This document shows, in pieces, positions 18,424-27,421 of a stretch of 64,000 bases of DNA. The notes beneath the pieces are model-generated. The model saw nothing but the letters and a program-made list of their open reading frames with translations. It was not told the origin of the DNA and made no database searches. Numbering within the stretch: the first letter of the stretch is position 1; each line of letters starts with the position of its first letter. A program made the position numbers and the translations under genes. The DNA lies in NCBI RefSeq assembly GCF_002305855.1, contig NZ_CP022163.1:5394292-5458291 (forward strand), written 5' to 3'. The DNA comes from Melittangium boletus DSM 14713 (GTDB lineage Bacteria; Myxococcota; Myxococcia; Myxococcales; Myxococcaceae).

Positions 18424-19311
18424 ATGGCCGATGAACTCGTCAGTGGATTGTTGAAGGAGTCCGACCTGCGCGTGGTGCTCGTCACCACGGGCGCTCTGTC
18501 GCGCCGGGCGCGGGAACTGCACCGCTCGTCCTCGGCGTCGGCCTCGTTGATGGCGCAGGCGCTCACCGCGGGGGCGCTGCTCGCCGCGCTGCAGAAGAAC
18601 GACTCGCGCATCAACCTCCAGTTGGAGTGTGACGGGCCCCTGCGCGGCCTCTTCGTGGACGGGGATGGGTCGGGCGTGCTGCGGGGCTACGCGAAGAATC
18701 CGCTCGTGTCCCACGAGGGCCTGGACGGCGAGTATCACTGGCGTCCGGTGCTGGGGAACAAGGGCTTCCTCTCGGTGCTACGCGCCCTGGGGGATGGGGA
18801 GAACTACCGCTCCGCGGTGGAGCTGGAGAGCTTCGACCTGGCCAAGGACCTGGAGCGCTACTTCACCATCTCGGATCAGGTGCCCTCGCGCGTCTACCTC
18901 ACCGTGCTGCCGGAGGGGGAGGAGCGTCTGGGGCTCGTGGCCGGTCTGCTCCTGCAGCCGCTGCCCAATGGGGACACTCAGACCTTCCGGACGCTCGGGG
19001 ACCGGCTCGCCCAGGACTTCGAGCCCACCGTGCGGGCGCTCGCCGGCCAGGGGACGTCCGCCCTGCTCAAGGCGCTCGTGCCCCAGTCGGACCTGGAGGT
19101 CATGTCCCGCTACCCCGTCTCCTTCACGTGCAGTTGTAGCAAGGACCGGGTCAAGCGGGCGTTGGTGTCGCTGGGCCGCGAGGAGCTGTTGGACATCCTC
19201 GCCAAGGACGGCAAGGCGGAGGCGGACTGTCACTTCTGCACCACGCACTACGTGGTCACCGGCGAGGAAATCCAGGAGATCCTGGCGGTGATGGACCAGG
19301 CGGCGAGCTGA
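18424..19311 (+). CDS. hslO: Redox-regulated chaperone Hsp33
   Basis: 295 aa. The N-terminal substrate-binding domain includes HRSSSASASLMAQALTAGALL. The C-terminal zinc redox switch has all four Cys, CSC (Cys236/238) and CHFC (Cys269/272). Hsp33 is activated on oxidation and holds unfolding proteins. The ATG at 18424 gives the family-like MADELVSGLL start, though no strong Shine-Dalgarno is visible. First of a plus-strand series running through selB to pxrR. Confidence 0.94.
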   Translation: MADELVSGLLKESDLRVVLVTTGALSRRARELHRSSSASASLMAQALTAGALLAALQKNDSRINLQLECDGPLRGLFVDGDGSGVLRGYAKNPLVSHEGLDGEYHWRPVLGNKGFLSVLRALGDGENYRSAVELESFDLAKDLERYFTISDQVPSRVYLTVLPEGEERLGLVAGLLLQPLPNGDTQTFRTLGDRLAQDFEPTVRALAGQGTSALLKALVPQSDLEVMSRYPVSFTCSCSKDRVKRALVSLGREELLDILAKDGKAEADCHFCTTHYVVTGEEIQEILAVMDQAAS

Positions 19312-19405
19312 CGAGCGAGGCTCCTGGCGGACAGTGGCGGGCATGCGCCTCCCAGGGTATGACGCCGTCTCCGCACCTCTCATCTCACCTTCTGGAGTCC
19401 TCACC

Positions 19406-20047
19406 GTGGCCACCAAACGGGCGCAGCCCAAGGGCACGAAGGGTAAGCCCTCATCCCATCAGGTGGAGAAGCTCGTCTCCATTCCGTCGGACCTGGTGCT
19501 CGCGCCCCAGGTCGAAGCGCCGCGTCAGCCCACCGGGCGGGATCAGTCGCGCTCGAAGAAGCGCATCCAGGAGCTGACCTGGATGGATTTCGATCGGGCG
19601 GTCCAGACGCTCGCGCGCTCCATCCGTCAGTCCTATGCGCCCCAGGCGGTGGTGGGAGTGGCGCATGGCGGCGTGTTCGTGGGCGGCGCGTTGTCCAGCG
19701 CGCTCGGCGTCGAGTTCTTCCCGGTGCGCATCAGCCGCCGCAGCCGCGACAAGTCCTCGAGCAATCCGAAGCTGACCGGGGACATGCCCAAGGAGCTCAA
19801 GGGCAAGCGCGTGCTCATCGTGGATGACGTGGCCGCCAGCGGCGACACGTTGGAGCTGGCCACGGCGCTCGCGCTCAAGGTGGGCGCGCGCGAGGTGAAG
19901 AACACCACCCTCATCTGCCGGCCCGATGGTTTCTCTCCGGACTTCCACGCGCTGTCCACCGAGGCCCTCGTCGTCTTCCCGTGGGACTACGAGGAGGTGG
20001 TCGAGGATGGGCGCTTCGATGTGGACCCGGACAAGGCGGGGGCGTGA
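19406..20047 (+). CDS. Phosphoribosyltransferase
   Basis: 213 aa from GTG 19406, which has CTGGAG about 9 bases upstream; an in-frame start at 19334 is less likely. Type I PRTase fold: VVGVAHGGVFVGGALSSALG (dimer/PPi loop region) and the PRPP-binding RVLIVDDVAASGDTLELA. It is closest in appearance to the xanthine/hypoxanthine PRTase group (purine salvage), but the ~50-residue basic N-terminal extension is unusual and the base specificity cannot be read. Confidence 0.82.
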   Translation: MATKRAQPKGTKGKPSSHQVEKLVSIPSDLVLAPQVEAPRQPTGRDQSRSKKRIQELTWMDFDRAVQTLARSIRQSYAPQAVVGVAHGGVFVGGALSSALGVEFFPVRISRRSRDKSSSNPKLTGDMPKELKGKRVLIVDDVAASGDTLELATALALKVGAREVKNTTLICRPDGFSPDFHALSTEALVVFPWDYEEVVEDGRFDVDPDKAGA

Positions 20048-20077
20048 GCCCCTGAGCGGGGGGATGCGCCGGGCGAG

Positions 20078-21994
20078 ATGATCATCGGCACCGCGGGGCA
20101 CATCGATCACGGCAAGACGTCGCTGGTCAAGGCGCTCACCGGCATCGACACGGACCGGCTGCCGGAGGAGAAGCGCCGAGGCATCACCCTGGAGCTGGGC
20201 TTCGCGCACCTGACGCTCGGGGACGGCTCGGTGGCGGGGGTGGTGGACGTGCCCGGGCACGAGCGCTTCGTCAAGGCGATGGCGGCGGGGGCCGGGGGCG
20301 TGGACCTGGCGGTGCTGGTGGTGGCGGCGGACGAGGGGGTGATGCCCCAGACGCGCGAGCACCTGGACATCTGCCGGCTGCTGGGCGTGAGGACGGGGGT
20401 CGTCGCCCTCACCAAGGCGGATCTGCTCGAGGGGTTGGGCGCCGAGTGGCGCGCGCTGGTGGAGGCGGACGTGGCCACGCTCGTGGCGGGGACCTTCCTG
20501 GAGGGACGCCCGGTGGTGCCCGTCTCCGTTCGCACGGGCGAGGGCCTGGACGCCCTGCGCGCCGAGCTCGTCCAGGCCGCCCGGGAGGTGCCCCAACGCT
20601 TCGCCGAGGGTCCCGCCTTCCTTCCGGTGGATCGCGCCTTCAGCCTCAAGGGGTTTGGCTCGGTGGTGACGGGCACGCTCCTGTCGGGCGAGCTCGCGCT
20701 GGAGGATGCCGTGTCGGTGTTGCCGGGGCTCCCCGGTCCCTGGCGCGTGCGGGGATTGCAGGTGCACGGCGCGCCGGTGCCCCGGGCGGTGGCGGGACAG
20801 CGCACGGCGGTGAATCTCGCGGGAGTGGAGACCGAGGCCCTGTCGCGGGGGGGCGTGCTGGTGAAGGCGGGCGAGGTGCCCGAGACGTCCATGCTGGACG
20901 TGGAGGTGAGCCTGCTGGCCGCGGCGCCGGAGGCCCTGCCGCGGCGCCGCAAGCTGTTCCTGCACCTGGGCACCGCGCGGGTGGAGGCCACGGTGGCGCT
21001 GTTGGATCTGGAGCGTCTGGAGCCGGGCGAGACGGGGCTCGCGCAGTTGCGGCTGAGCGTGCCGGTGGCGGCCCTGCCGGGTCAGCGCTTCATCCTCCGG
21101 GGCTCGCGCGCGTTGCCGGGCCGGGGGGCGACGCTGGCGGGCGGGCGGGTGCTCTCCATCACCCCTCCTCGCCGTCGAAGAGGGGGCGCGCGGGTGGTGG
21201 CACCCCTCGTGGAGGCGGAGCCAGGCATCCAGGTGGCGTGGCTCTTGCGGCAGGCGGGTTACCGCGGACTCACCTGGCGGGAACTCTTCGCCCGTTCCGC
21301 GCTGGCACCCAGGGTATTATCGCGGGTGCTGGAGCCGCTGGGGGCCCGGGGGGAGGTATTGCTGATGGATCGAGAGCGACGCCTCTACCTGTCGGGCGAG
21401 GTCTTCGCGGGGCTGCGGGAGCGGGCCCTGGCGCTGCTGGCGGCCTTCCACGAGCGCGAGCCGCTGCGCGAGGGCCTGTCGCGTGAGGAGCTGCGTCAGC
21501 GCCTGTCCGGCGAGCTGGAGCCCCGTGTCTTCACCCGGCTGGTCCAGTCCCTGGTGGAGGGGGGACAGGTGGAGGGCGAGAAGGAGACGGTGCGCCTCAA
21601 GGGGCGGGGGCGGACGTTGTCGCTGGACGAGGACGCGGCGCGCACGCGTCTGGTGGCGGATTTGAGCGCGGCGGGACTCGCGCCGCCCACGCTCACGGAG
21701 CTGGCCGAGCGCTTGAGGCTCCCCGCCCCGCGAGTCCGGGAGTTGCTCCGGGTGGCGATGGCGGAGGGCCGGGTGGTGGGGGTGAGCGAGGAGCTCTTCT
21801 TCGACGCGAGCGCCCTGGCCGGGCTCAAGGAGCGGTTGATTGCCTACCTCCGCGAGAAGAAGGAGATTTCCACCCAGGGCTTCAAGGAATTGGTGGGGCA
21901 GAGCCGGAAGTTCGTCATTCCCCTATCGGAGCACTTCGACCGCGAGAAGGTGACGCTTCGGGTCGGAGAGAAGCGGGTGCTGCGGCGCGCATGA
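20078..21994 (+). CDS. selB: Selenocysteine-specific translation elongation factor SelB
   Basis: 638 aa. GTPase domain with G1 AGHIDHGKTS, G3 DVPGHERF and G4 TKAD, then beta-barrel domains II-III. The C-terminal ~260 residues are winged-helix repeats that bind the SECIS hairpin. It delivers Sec-tRNA to recoded UGA. selA, selC and selD are not in the window. The stop overlaps the pxrK start (ATGA), so the selenium factor and the sensor kinase are translationally coupled. Confidence 0.94.
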   Translation: MIIGTAGHIDHGKTSLVKALTGIDTDRLPEEKRRGITLELGFAHLTLGDGSVAGVVDVPGHERFVKAMAAGAGGVDLAVLVVAADEGVMPQTREHLDICRLLGVRTGVVALTKADLLEGLGAEWRALVEADVATLVAGTFLEGRPVVPVSVRTGEGLDALRAELVQAAREVPQRFAEGPAFLPVDRAFSLKGFGSVVTGTLLSGELALEDAVSVLPGLPGPWRVRGLQVHGAPVPRAVAGQRTAVNLAGVETEALSRGGVLVKAGEVPETSMLDVEVSLLAAAPEALPRRRKLFLHLGTARVEATVALLDLERLEPGETGLAQLRLSVPVAALPGQRFILRGSRALPGRGATLAGGRVLSITPPRRRRGGARVVAPLVEAEPGIQVAWLLRQAGYRGLTWRELFARSALAPRVLSRVLEPLGARGEVLLMDRERRLYLSGEVFAGLRERALALLAAFHEREPLREGLSREELRQRLSGELEPRVFTRLVQSLVEGGQVEGEKETVRLKGRGRTLSLDEDAARTRLVADLSAAGLAPPTLTELAERLRLPAPRVRELLRVAMAEGRVVGVSEELFFDASALAGLKERLIAYLREKKEISTQGFKELVGQSRKFVIPLSEHFDREKVTLRVGEKRVLRRA

Positions 21995-24500
21995 CGAAGA
22001 ATCGCTATAGCGAGGCGGCCCTGCGGCGCCTGATCGAGAGCCTCACCAACCCCATCGCCGTGGTGCAGGAGGGGCGCATCCGCCTGGCCAACGAGGCCTA
22101 CGTGGAGATGCTGGGCGTGGGCCGCGAGGAGGTGGAGGGCCGCTCCTTCTTCGACTTCCTCTACCCGGAGGATCGCGCGAGGCTCCTGGCGCGCTACCAG
22201 CAGCGCGAGCAGGGGATGCTGAAGGAGAACGCGCCGCGGCGCTACATGTTGCCGCCGCGTCCCGGCGTGGGGCCGCGCGAGCTGGCGGTGCATGTGCAGG
22301 AGGTGGAGCTGGAGGACAGCGGCTGGGCCATGCTCTGCAACCACCTCATCCTGGGGGAGCGGCCCGGGGAATTGCAGGTCGCCGAGCGTCTGGTGGAGAC
22401 CTCCGCCGAGCTCGTGGCGGCGCGTTCGGAGGACGCGGTGCGGCGGCTCGTGGTGGAGGGCCTGGCTCGCGCGAACCTCACCGCGCATTTCCTGGCCCAT
22501 GAGGGCGAGCGGTTCTCGGAACCCGGGGGGGTTCTCTCCGAGGAGGACGGCGCGCTGGGGCGGCGGGCGCTCGCCGAGGGGTGGCCCCTCTTTGGCCCCG
22601 ACCAGAAGCCGTTCACGTCCGTCTACCTGCCGATCGGCACGCCGCCGGCGGAGGTGTTGAGGGCGTCCGGCGGGGAGTTGACGCCCGCGTACGGCCCGGT
22701 GCTGGCGCTCTTCGCCAAGGTGGTGGGCGCGGCGCTCGCGGACGCGCGGATGCTGGCGGATGTGGAGCGCGGCCGGTGGGAGATGTCGGTCGTGGCGGAG
22801 ACGGCGCGGTTCATCGCCCTGCCCGAGCCTCCCTCGCTCGATGAATTCCTCTCCCGGCTGGCCTCGCTGCTGGGCGCCGAGGCCGCGGTGTTGCATGTGC
22901 CCGTGTCATCCGAGCGGGACGAATGGCGCCTCGTGGCCCGGGTGGGCCTGGACGCGGCCCTGGAAAAGGCCTTCGCGGTGCTGGAGGGGCCGCTGCCGTC
23001 CGAGGCCCCGCCCCGGAGCGTGGAGCCGTTGGGCGAGGAGGAGGCGCGCGTCTGGCGTGAGGCCTCCGGGGCTCGCCTGGGCCAGGGGGCGTCGGTGCAC
23101 CTGTCCCAGGGGGGGTTGCGCCAGGGGCTGCTGCGGGTGCTGCGGGGACCGGAGCGGCCCCTGGGCCCGGATGACCTGCGGTTGTTGGGCACGCTGGCCG
23201 AGTTGTTGATGATGTTGATGGACCAGCACCGCCTGCGCGTCGAGTCCGCGCGGCAGCTCTCCGATTCGCGCCTGTTGCTGGACATGGCGCGTACCACGGC
23301 GGCCACCCTGGAGGTGGCGAGCATCCTGGACGTGGCCTCGGACTTCCTCGTGCGGCTGCTGGACGTGTCCGACTGCTTCATCTTCCTGTACGACGAGCAG
23401 ACCAACGTCCTGCGGGGCGCGACCGCCTCCACCACCCAGCGCAATGCCTTCCGGGGCGCCTCGGTGTCGGTGGCCGATTCGCCCACGCTCGCCGCGCGCG
23501 TGGCCCGGGAGCGCCAGTTCATCGTGCTCTCGGATGTGTCCAAGCACGAGGACGTGGCGCGCAGTGAGCTCGCCCTGCGCTTCCGTCCCAAGTCCATGCT
23601 CGGCCTGCCGCTCACCTCGCGCGAGGAACTCATCGGCGTGGTGGTGGTGGCCGACGCCCGCCGGCAGCGGGTCTTCCCGCCTTCGCTGCTGGAGCTGGCC
23701 GAGGCCACCTGCGGGCAGATCGCCCTGGCCATCGCCAACGCGCGTCTCTACGAGTCGTTGTGGGCTTCCTACGCGGAGCTGGCCGCGGCGCGCGCGGAGA
23801 TGGTCAAGCGCGAGCGCCTGGCCGCGCTCGGAGAGCTGTCCGCCATCGTGGCCCACGAGGTGCGCAACCCCCTGGGCGTCATCTTCAACGCCGTGGCCTC
23901 GTTGCGCCGCCTGCTCAATCCCAACGGCGACGCGGCCATGCTGTTGGACATCCTCGCGGAGGAGAGTGATCGGCTCAACCGCATGGTGAGTGACTTGCTG
24001 GACTACACCCGTCCGCGCGAGCCCATCCGCCAGCCCGAGGACGTGGCGCGCCTGCTCCAGGACTCCGTGGAGTCGGCGTGGGGACAGCAGGGCAGCCCCA
24101 GCCAGGTCACCACCACCATCGACGTGGCCGAGGACCTGCCCCGGGTGCCGTTGGATCGGCGCCTCATCCGCCAGGCGCTCGTCAACGTGCTCGTCAACGC
24201 CATCCAGTCCATGTCCTCGCAGGGCGGCGTCATCCGCGTGTCCGCCCGCCGCGAATCGCACGACGGCCGCCCCTACCTGCGCACGGACGTGGTGGACCAG
24301 GGGTGCGGCATTCCCAACGAACTCCTCCACCGCGTCTTCGAGCCGTTCTTCACCACCAAGGCCCAGGGCACGGGCCTGGGCCTCGCGGTCGTCAAACGCA
24401 TCATCGAGGAGCACCACGGTGAGGTCTTCCTGGCGAGCACGCTGGGCCGTGGCACCGTCTTCTCCATCCGTCTTCCCCTTTCCCAGCCGACGAGTCCTCC

Positions 24501-24504
<4 letters not shown>
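21991..24504 (+). CDS. pxrK: Cytoplasmic sensor histidine kinase, PxrK type
   Basis: 837 aa, no membrane segment. Order: PAS domain (about 10-120, starting SLTNPIAVVQEGRIRLANEA), a GAF-like region (about 130-250), two GAF domains (about 255-395 and 415-590), HisKA with phospho-acceptor His622 in IVAHEVRNPLG, and HATPase_c with GTGLGLAVVKRIIEEHHG. It overlaps selB by four bases and the response regulator by four bases (GTGA). Position directly before an NtrC-type regulator and pxr RNA genes matches the Myxococcus xanthus pxrK-pxrR-pxr locus as I recall it. Expected role: sense a nutrient-related cytoplasmic signal and control PxrR phosphorylation. Confidence 0.85.
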
Positions 24505-25928
<1,424 letters not shown>

Positions 25929-25957
25929 GCCCGTATATCGGATCTGAAATGGCGGGT

Positions 25958-25969
25958 TCATTGCTGAAA
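25958..25969. promoter_or_regulatory. Candidate activator half-site pair upstream of pxr A
   Basis: Within this stretch TTCA and TGAA form a short inverted repeat (TTCATTGCTGAA, starting at 25957-25958). It resembles the TTTCA/TGAAA arms of the palindromes in front of the other four pxr units and is followed by the same ACG. Weak on its own. Confidence 0.35.
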
Positions 25970-25996
25970 CGTATAAGCGTCCGGGATGATTGAGCT

Positions 25997-26030
25997 TTTG
26001 CAGTCCTGCAAATGCGTTGCAGACCTGCAA
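25997..26030. promoter_or_regulatory. Twin palindromes upstream of pxr A (putative PxrR enhancer)
   Basis: TTTGCAGTCCTGCAAA (25997-26012) and TTGCAGACCTGCAA (26017-26030) are two near-perfect palindromes of the form TTGCAG-N2-CTGCAA. Their centres are 19 bp apart, about 110-130 bp before the predicted transcription start. That is the usual place and arrangement of NtrC-type activator sites. Binding by PxrR is inferred. Confidence 0.6.
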
Positions 26031-26107
26031 GGCGCACCGGATGGCCCCTGGGGGCAACCACAACGCCAAGTACTTGAAATGATTGAACCCCCCGGGTCCG
26101 ATAGCCC

Positions 26108-26123
26108 TGGCATGGCATGTGCT
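26108..26123 (+). promoter_or_regulatory. Sigma54 promoter of pxr A
   Basis: TGGCATGGCATGTGCT keeps the invariant GG (26109-26110) and GC (26121-26122) ten bases apart. The predicted start is about 26134. Confidence 0.85.
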
Positions 26124-26133
26124 AAAGCCTACG

Positions 26134-26255
26134 GACAGAGCACATTGATGCGGCGATGAAGTGGTTCCCCCCCACCCCTTCAGCGCTCCGATGAGTTCCT
26201 TTAGAAGAACCCGCGGCCCGGTCCCCTTTCTGAGGGGGCCGGGCCGCCTTCTTTT
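26134..26255 (+). ncRNA. pxr: Pxr-family small RNA, unit A
   Basis: About 122 nt from the predicted sigma54 start to the end of the T-run. Three stem-loops are visible. SL1 (26158-26181) is GAAG-t-GGT / ACC-c-CTTC with loop T plus seven C. SL2 is weak (TTC/GAA near 26195-26206). SL3 is the terminator (26213-26255), a 14-bp GC stem with one T-G wobble, then CTTCTTTT. In M. xanthus Pxr represses the start of fruiting while nutrients last, and a substitution in a run of seven cytosines in it restored development in the PX strain (from memory). The same C7 run is here. This unit's 5' region is closest to class C. Confidence 0.85.
26213..26255 (+). terminator. Intrinsic terminator of pxr A
   Basis: Stem 26213-26226 with 26234-26247, 7-nt loop, followed by CTTCTTTT. 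Confidence 0.85.
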
Positions 26256-26275
26256 GGGCGCTCCGCCGCCCGGTT

Positions 26276-26321
26276 TTTCACCGGTGAAACGTCATTTCAT
26301 CGCTGCAATGCAGGGGTGAAA
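26276..26321. promoter_or_regulatory. Palindromic putative enhancer of pxr B
   Basis: TTTCACCGGTGAAA (26276-26289) is a perfect 14-bp palindrome. A second, 27-bp imperfect palindrome (26295-26321) has arms TTTCA and TGAAA around a CTGCA-A-TGCAG core. Both lie about 110-140 bp before the predicted start, fitting activator binding sites for the adjacent NtrC-type regulator. Confidence 0.6.
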
Positions 26322-26395
26322 GCGGACGAGGCGTCAGGGGAAGCTCCCTGGCTCCAAGTGGTGGGAATCCTTGGGTTTTCGTGTACCGCGGGGCA

Positions 26396-26411
26396 TGGCA
26401 CGACGAGTGCT
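26396..26411 (+). promoter_or_regulatory. Sigma54 promoter of pxr B
   Basis: TGGCACGACGAGTGCT with GG-N10-GC; -24 box is consensus TGGCAC. Predicted start about 26422. Confidence 0.9.
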
Positions 26412-26421
26412 AAAGCTCAGG

Positions 26422-26548
26422 ACACGGAGCATGTCGAAGCTGGCCGAAGGAGGTTCCCCCCCACCGCCTTCAGCCCTTCTGATGAGCTTCTCGAGAAGAA
26501 CCCGCGGCCCGGTTGCCCTCTTCGGAGGGTGCCGGGCCGCCTTCTTTT
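26422..26548 (+). ncRNA. pxr: Pxr-family small RNA, unit B
   Basis: About 127 nt. SL1 (26446-26471) is GAAGG-a-GGT / ACC-g-CCTTC with loop T plus seven C. SL2 (26487-26498) is CTTC-TCGA-GAAG. SL3 is the terminator. The 5' segment before SL1 differs most from units A and C. An AAGGAGG just before the C7 loop would pair into SL1, so the C-rich loop is the likely exposed seed (inference). Confidence 0.85.
26504..26548 (+). terminator. Intrinsic terminator of pxr B with UUCG tetraloop
   Basis: The lower GCGGCCCGG stem pairs with CCGGGCCGC. The upper CCCTC/GAGGG stem closes a C(TTCG)G tetraloop, the extra-stable type. CTTCTTTT follows. Confidence 0.87.
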
Positions 26549-26568
26549 GGGCGCGCTCCCGCCCGGTT

Positions 26569-26614
26569 TTTCACCGGTGAAACGCCATTTCATCGCTGCA
26601 ATGCAGGGGTGAAA
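26569..26614. promoter_or_regulatory. Palindromic putative enhancer of pxr C
   Basis: Same pair as in unit B: the perfect TTTCACCGGTGAAA at 26569-26582 and the 27-bp TTTCA...TGAAA palindrome at 26588-26614. Confidence 0.6.
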
Positions 26615-26688
26615 GCGGGCGAGGCGTCAGGGGAAGCTTCCTGGCTCCAAGTGGTGGGAATCCTTGGGTTTTCGTGTGCCGCGGGGCA

Positions 26689-26704
26689 TGGCACGACGAG
26701 TGCT
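26689..26704 (+). promoter_or_regulatory. Sigma54 promoter of pxr C
   Basis: TGGCACGACGAGTGCT, identical to the unit B promoter. Predicted start about 26715. Confidence 0.9.
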
Positions 26705-26714
26705 AAAGCCTCCT

Positions 26715-26838
26715 GACGAAGCACATCGATGCGAGATTGAAGGAGGTTCCCCCCCACCGCCTTCAGCCTTCCGATGCGCTTCTTGAGAAGAACCTGCGGC
26801 CCGGTCCCCTTTCCGAGGTGACCGGGCCGCCTTCTTTT
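26715..26838 (+). ncRNA. pxr: Pxr-family small RNA, unit C
   Basis: About 124 nt. SL1 (26739-26764) is the same stem as unit B with T plus seven C in the loop. SL2 (26779-26790) is CTTC-TTGA-GAAG. SL3 is the terminator. The 5' segment AGCACATCGATGCG resembles unit A (AGCACATTGATGCG), so A and C are closer to each other than to B there. Confidence 0.85.
26796..26838 (+). terminator. Intrinsic terminator of pxr C
   Basis: Perfect 11-bp stem GCGGCCCGGTC/GACCGGGCCGC, short upper stem, then CTTCTTTT. Confidence 0.87.
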
Positions 26839-26858
26839 GGGCGCTCCGCCGCCCGGTT

Positions 26859-26904
26859 TTTCACCGGTGAAACGCCATTTCATCGCTGCAATGCAGGGGT
26901 GAAA
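26859..26904. promoter_or_regulatory. Palindromic putative enhancer of pxr B'
   Basis: TTTCACCGGTGAAA at 26859-26872 and the 27-bp palindrome at 26878-26904; the spacer carries the 26875 T-to-C difference from unit B. Confidence 0.6.
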
Positions 26905-26978
26905 GCGGGCGAGGCGTCAGGGGAAGCTCCCTGGCTCCAAGTGGTGGGAATCCTTGGGTTTTCGTGTACCGCGGGGCA

Positions 26979-26994
26979 TGGCACGACGAGTGCT
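26979..26994 (+). promoter_or_regulatory. Sigma54 promoter of pxr B'
   Basis: TGGCACGACGAGTGCT with GG-N10-GC. Predicted start about 27005. Confidence 0.9.
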
Positions 26995-27004
26995 AAAGCT
27001 CAGG

Positions 27005-27131
27005 ACACGGAGCATGTCGAAGCTGGCCGAAGGAGGTTCCCCCCCACCGCCTTCAGCCCTTCTGATGAGCTTCTCGAGAAGAACCCGCGGCCCGGTTGCC
27101 CTCTTCGGAGGGTGCCGGGCCGCCTTCTTTT
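27005..27131 (+). ncRNA. pxr: Pxr-family small RNA, unit B'
   Basis: Sequence identical to unit B over the whole ~127-nt RNA (SL1 27029-27054). Two genes for the same RNA raise dosage without changing the product. Confidence 0.85.
27087..27131 (+). terminator. Intrinsic terminator of pxr B'
   Basis: Identical to that of unit B, including the TTCG tetraloop. Confidence 0.87.
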
Positions 27132-27151
27132 GGGCGCGCTCCCGCCCGGTT

Positions 27152-27197
27152 TTTCACCGGTGAAACGCCATTTCATCGCTGCAATGCAGGGGTGAAA
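27152..27197. promoter_or_regulatory. Palindromic putative enhancer of pxr C'
   Basis: TTTCACCGGTGAAA at 27152-27165 and the 27-bp palindrome at 27171-27197. Confidence 0.6.
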
Positions 27198-27271
27198 GCG
27201 GACGAGGCGTCAGGGGAAGCTTCCTGGCTCCAAGTGGTGGGAATCCTTGGGTTTTCGTGTGCCGCGGGGCA

Positions 27272-27287
27272 TGGCACGACGAGTGCT
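27272..27287 (+). promoter_or_regulatory. Sigma54 promoter of pxr C'
   Basis: TGGCACGACGAGTGCT with GG-N10-GC. Predicted start about 27298. Confidence 0.9.
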
Positions 27288-27297
27288 AAAGCCTCCT

Positions 27298-27421
27298 GAC
27301 GAAGCACATCGATGCGAGATTGAAGGAGGTTCCCCCCCACCGCCTTCAGCCTTCCGATGCGCTTCTTGAGAAGAACCTGCGGCCCGGTCCCCTTTCCGAG
27401 GTGACCGGGCCGCCTTCTTTT
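27298..27421 (+). ncRNA. pxr: Pxr-family small RNA, unit C'
   Basis: Identical to unit C over the whole ~124-nt RNA (SL1 27322-27347). Last unit of the array. Its T-run is followed directly by the GTG of the GNAT gene. Confidence 0.85.
27379..27421 (+). terminator. Intrinsic terminator of pxr C'
   Basis: Same 11-bp perfect stem as unit C. The T-run 27418-27421 touches the next start codon. Confidence 0.87.

Larger units (their letters stand above)
26256..26838. repeat. 583-bp tandem duplication, first copy (units B and C)
   Basis: Identical to 26839-27421 except at 26292 (T/C), 26326 (A/G) and 26619 (G/A). It starts right after the terminator of unit A and ends at the terminator of unit C. 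Each copy holds two complete regulator-site/promoter/RNA/terminator units. Confidence 0.97.
26839..27421. repeat. 583-bp tandem duplication, second copy (units B' and C')
   Basis: Second copy of 26256-26838 with three substitutions (26875, 26909, 27202), all in the putative regulator regions and none in the RNA, promoter or terminator parts. The copy ends exactly at the last terminator T-run, where unrelated sequence (the GNAT start codon) begins. Confidence 0.97.

Noticed and set aside
26316..27195. Repeated open frames of 65-152 codons in the 26-27.4 kb array, encoding near-identical peptides
   Set aside because: They run through sigma54 promoters and terminator hairpins in every unit, lack ribosome sites, and exist on both strands because the repeats are GC-rich. 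The repeat period is explained by the RNA genes.
25929..27421. CRISPR or transposon-repeat interpretation of the array
   Set aside because: Units are about 290 bp with no short repeat/unique spacer pattern, no terminal inverted repeats and no cas or transposase gene.
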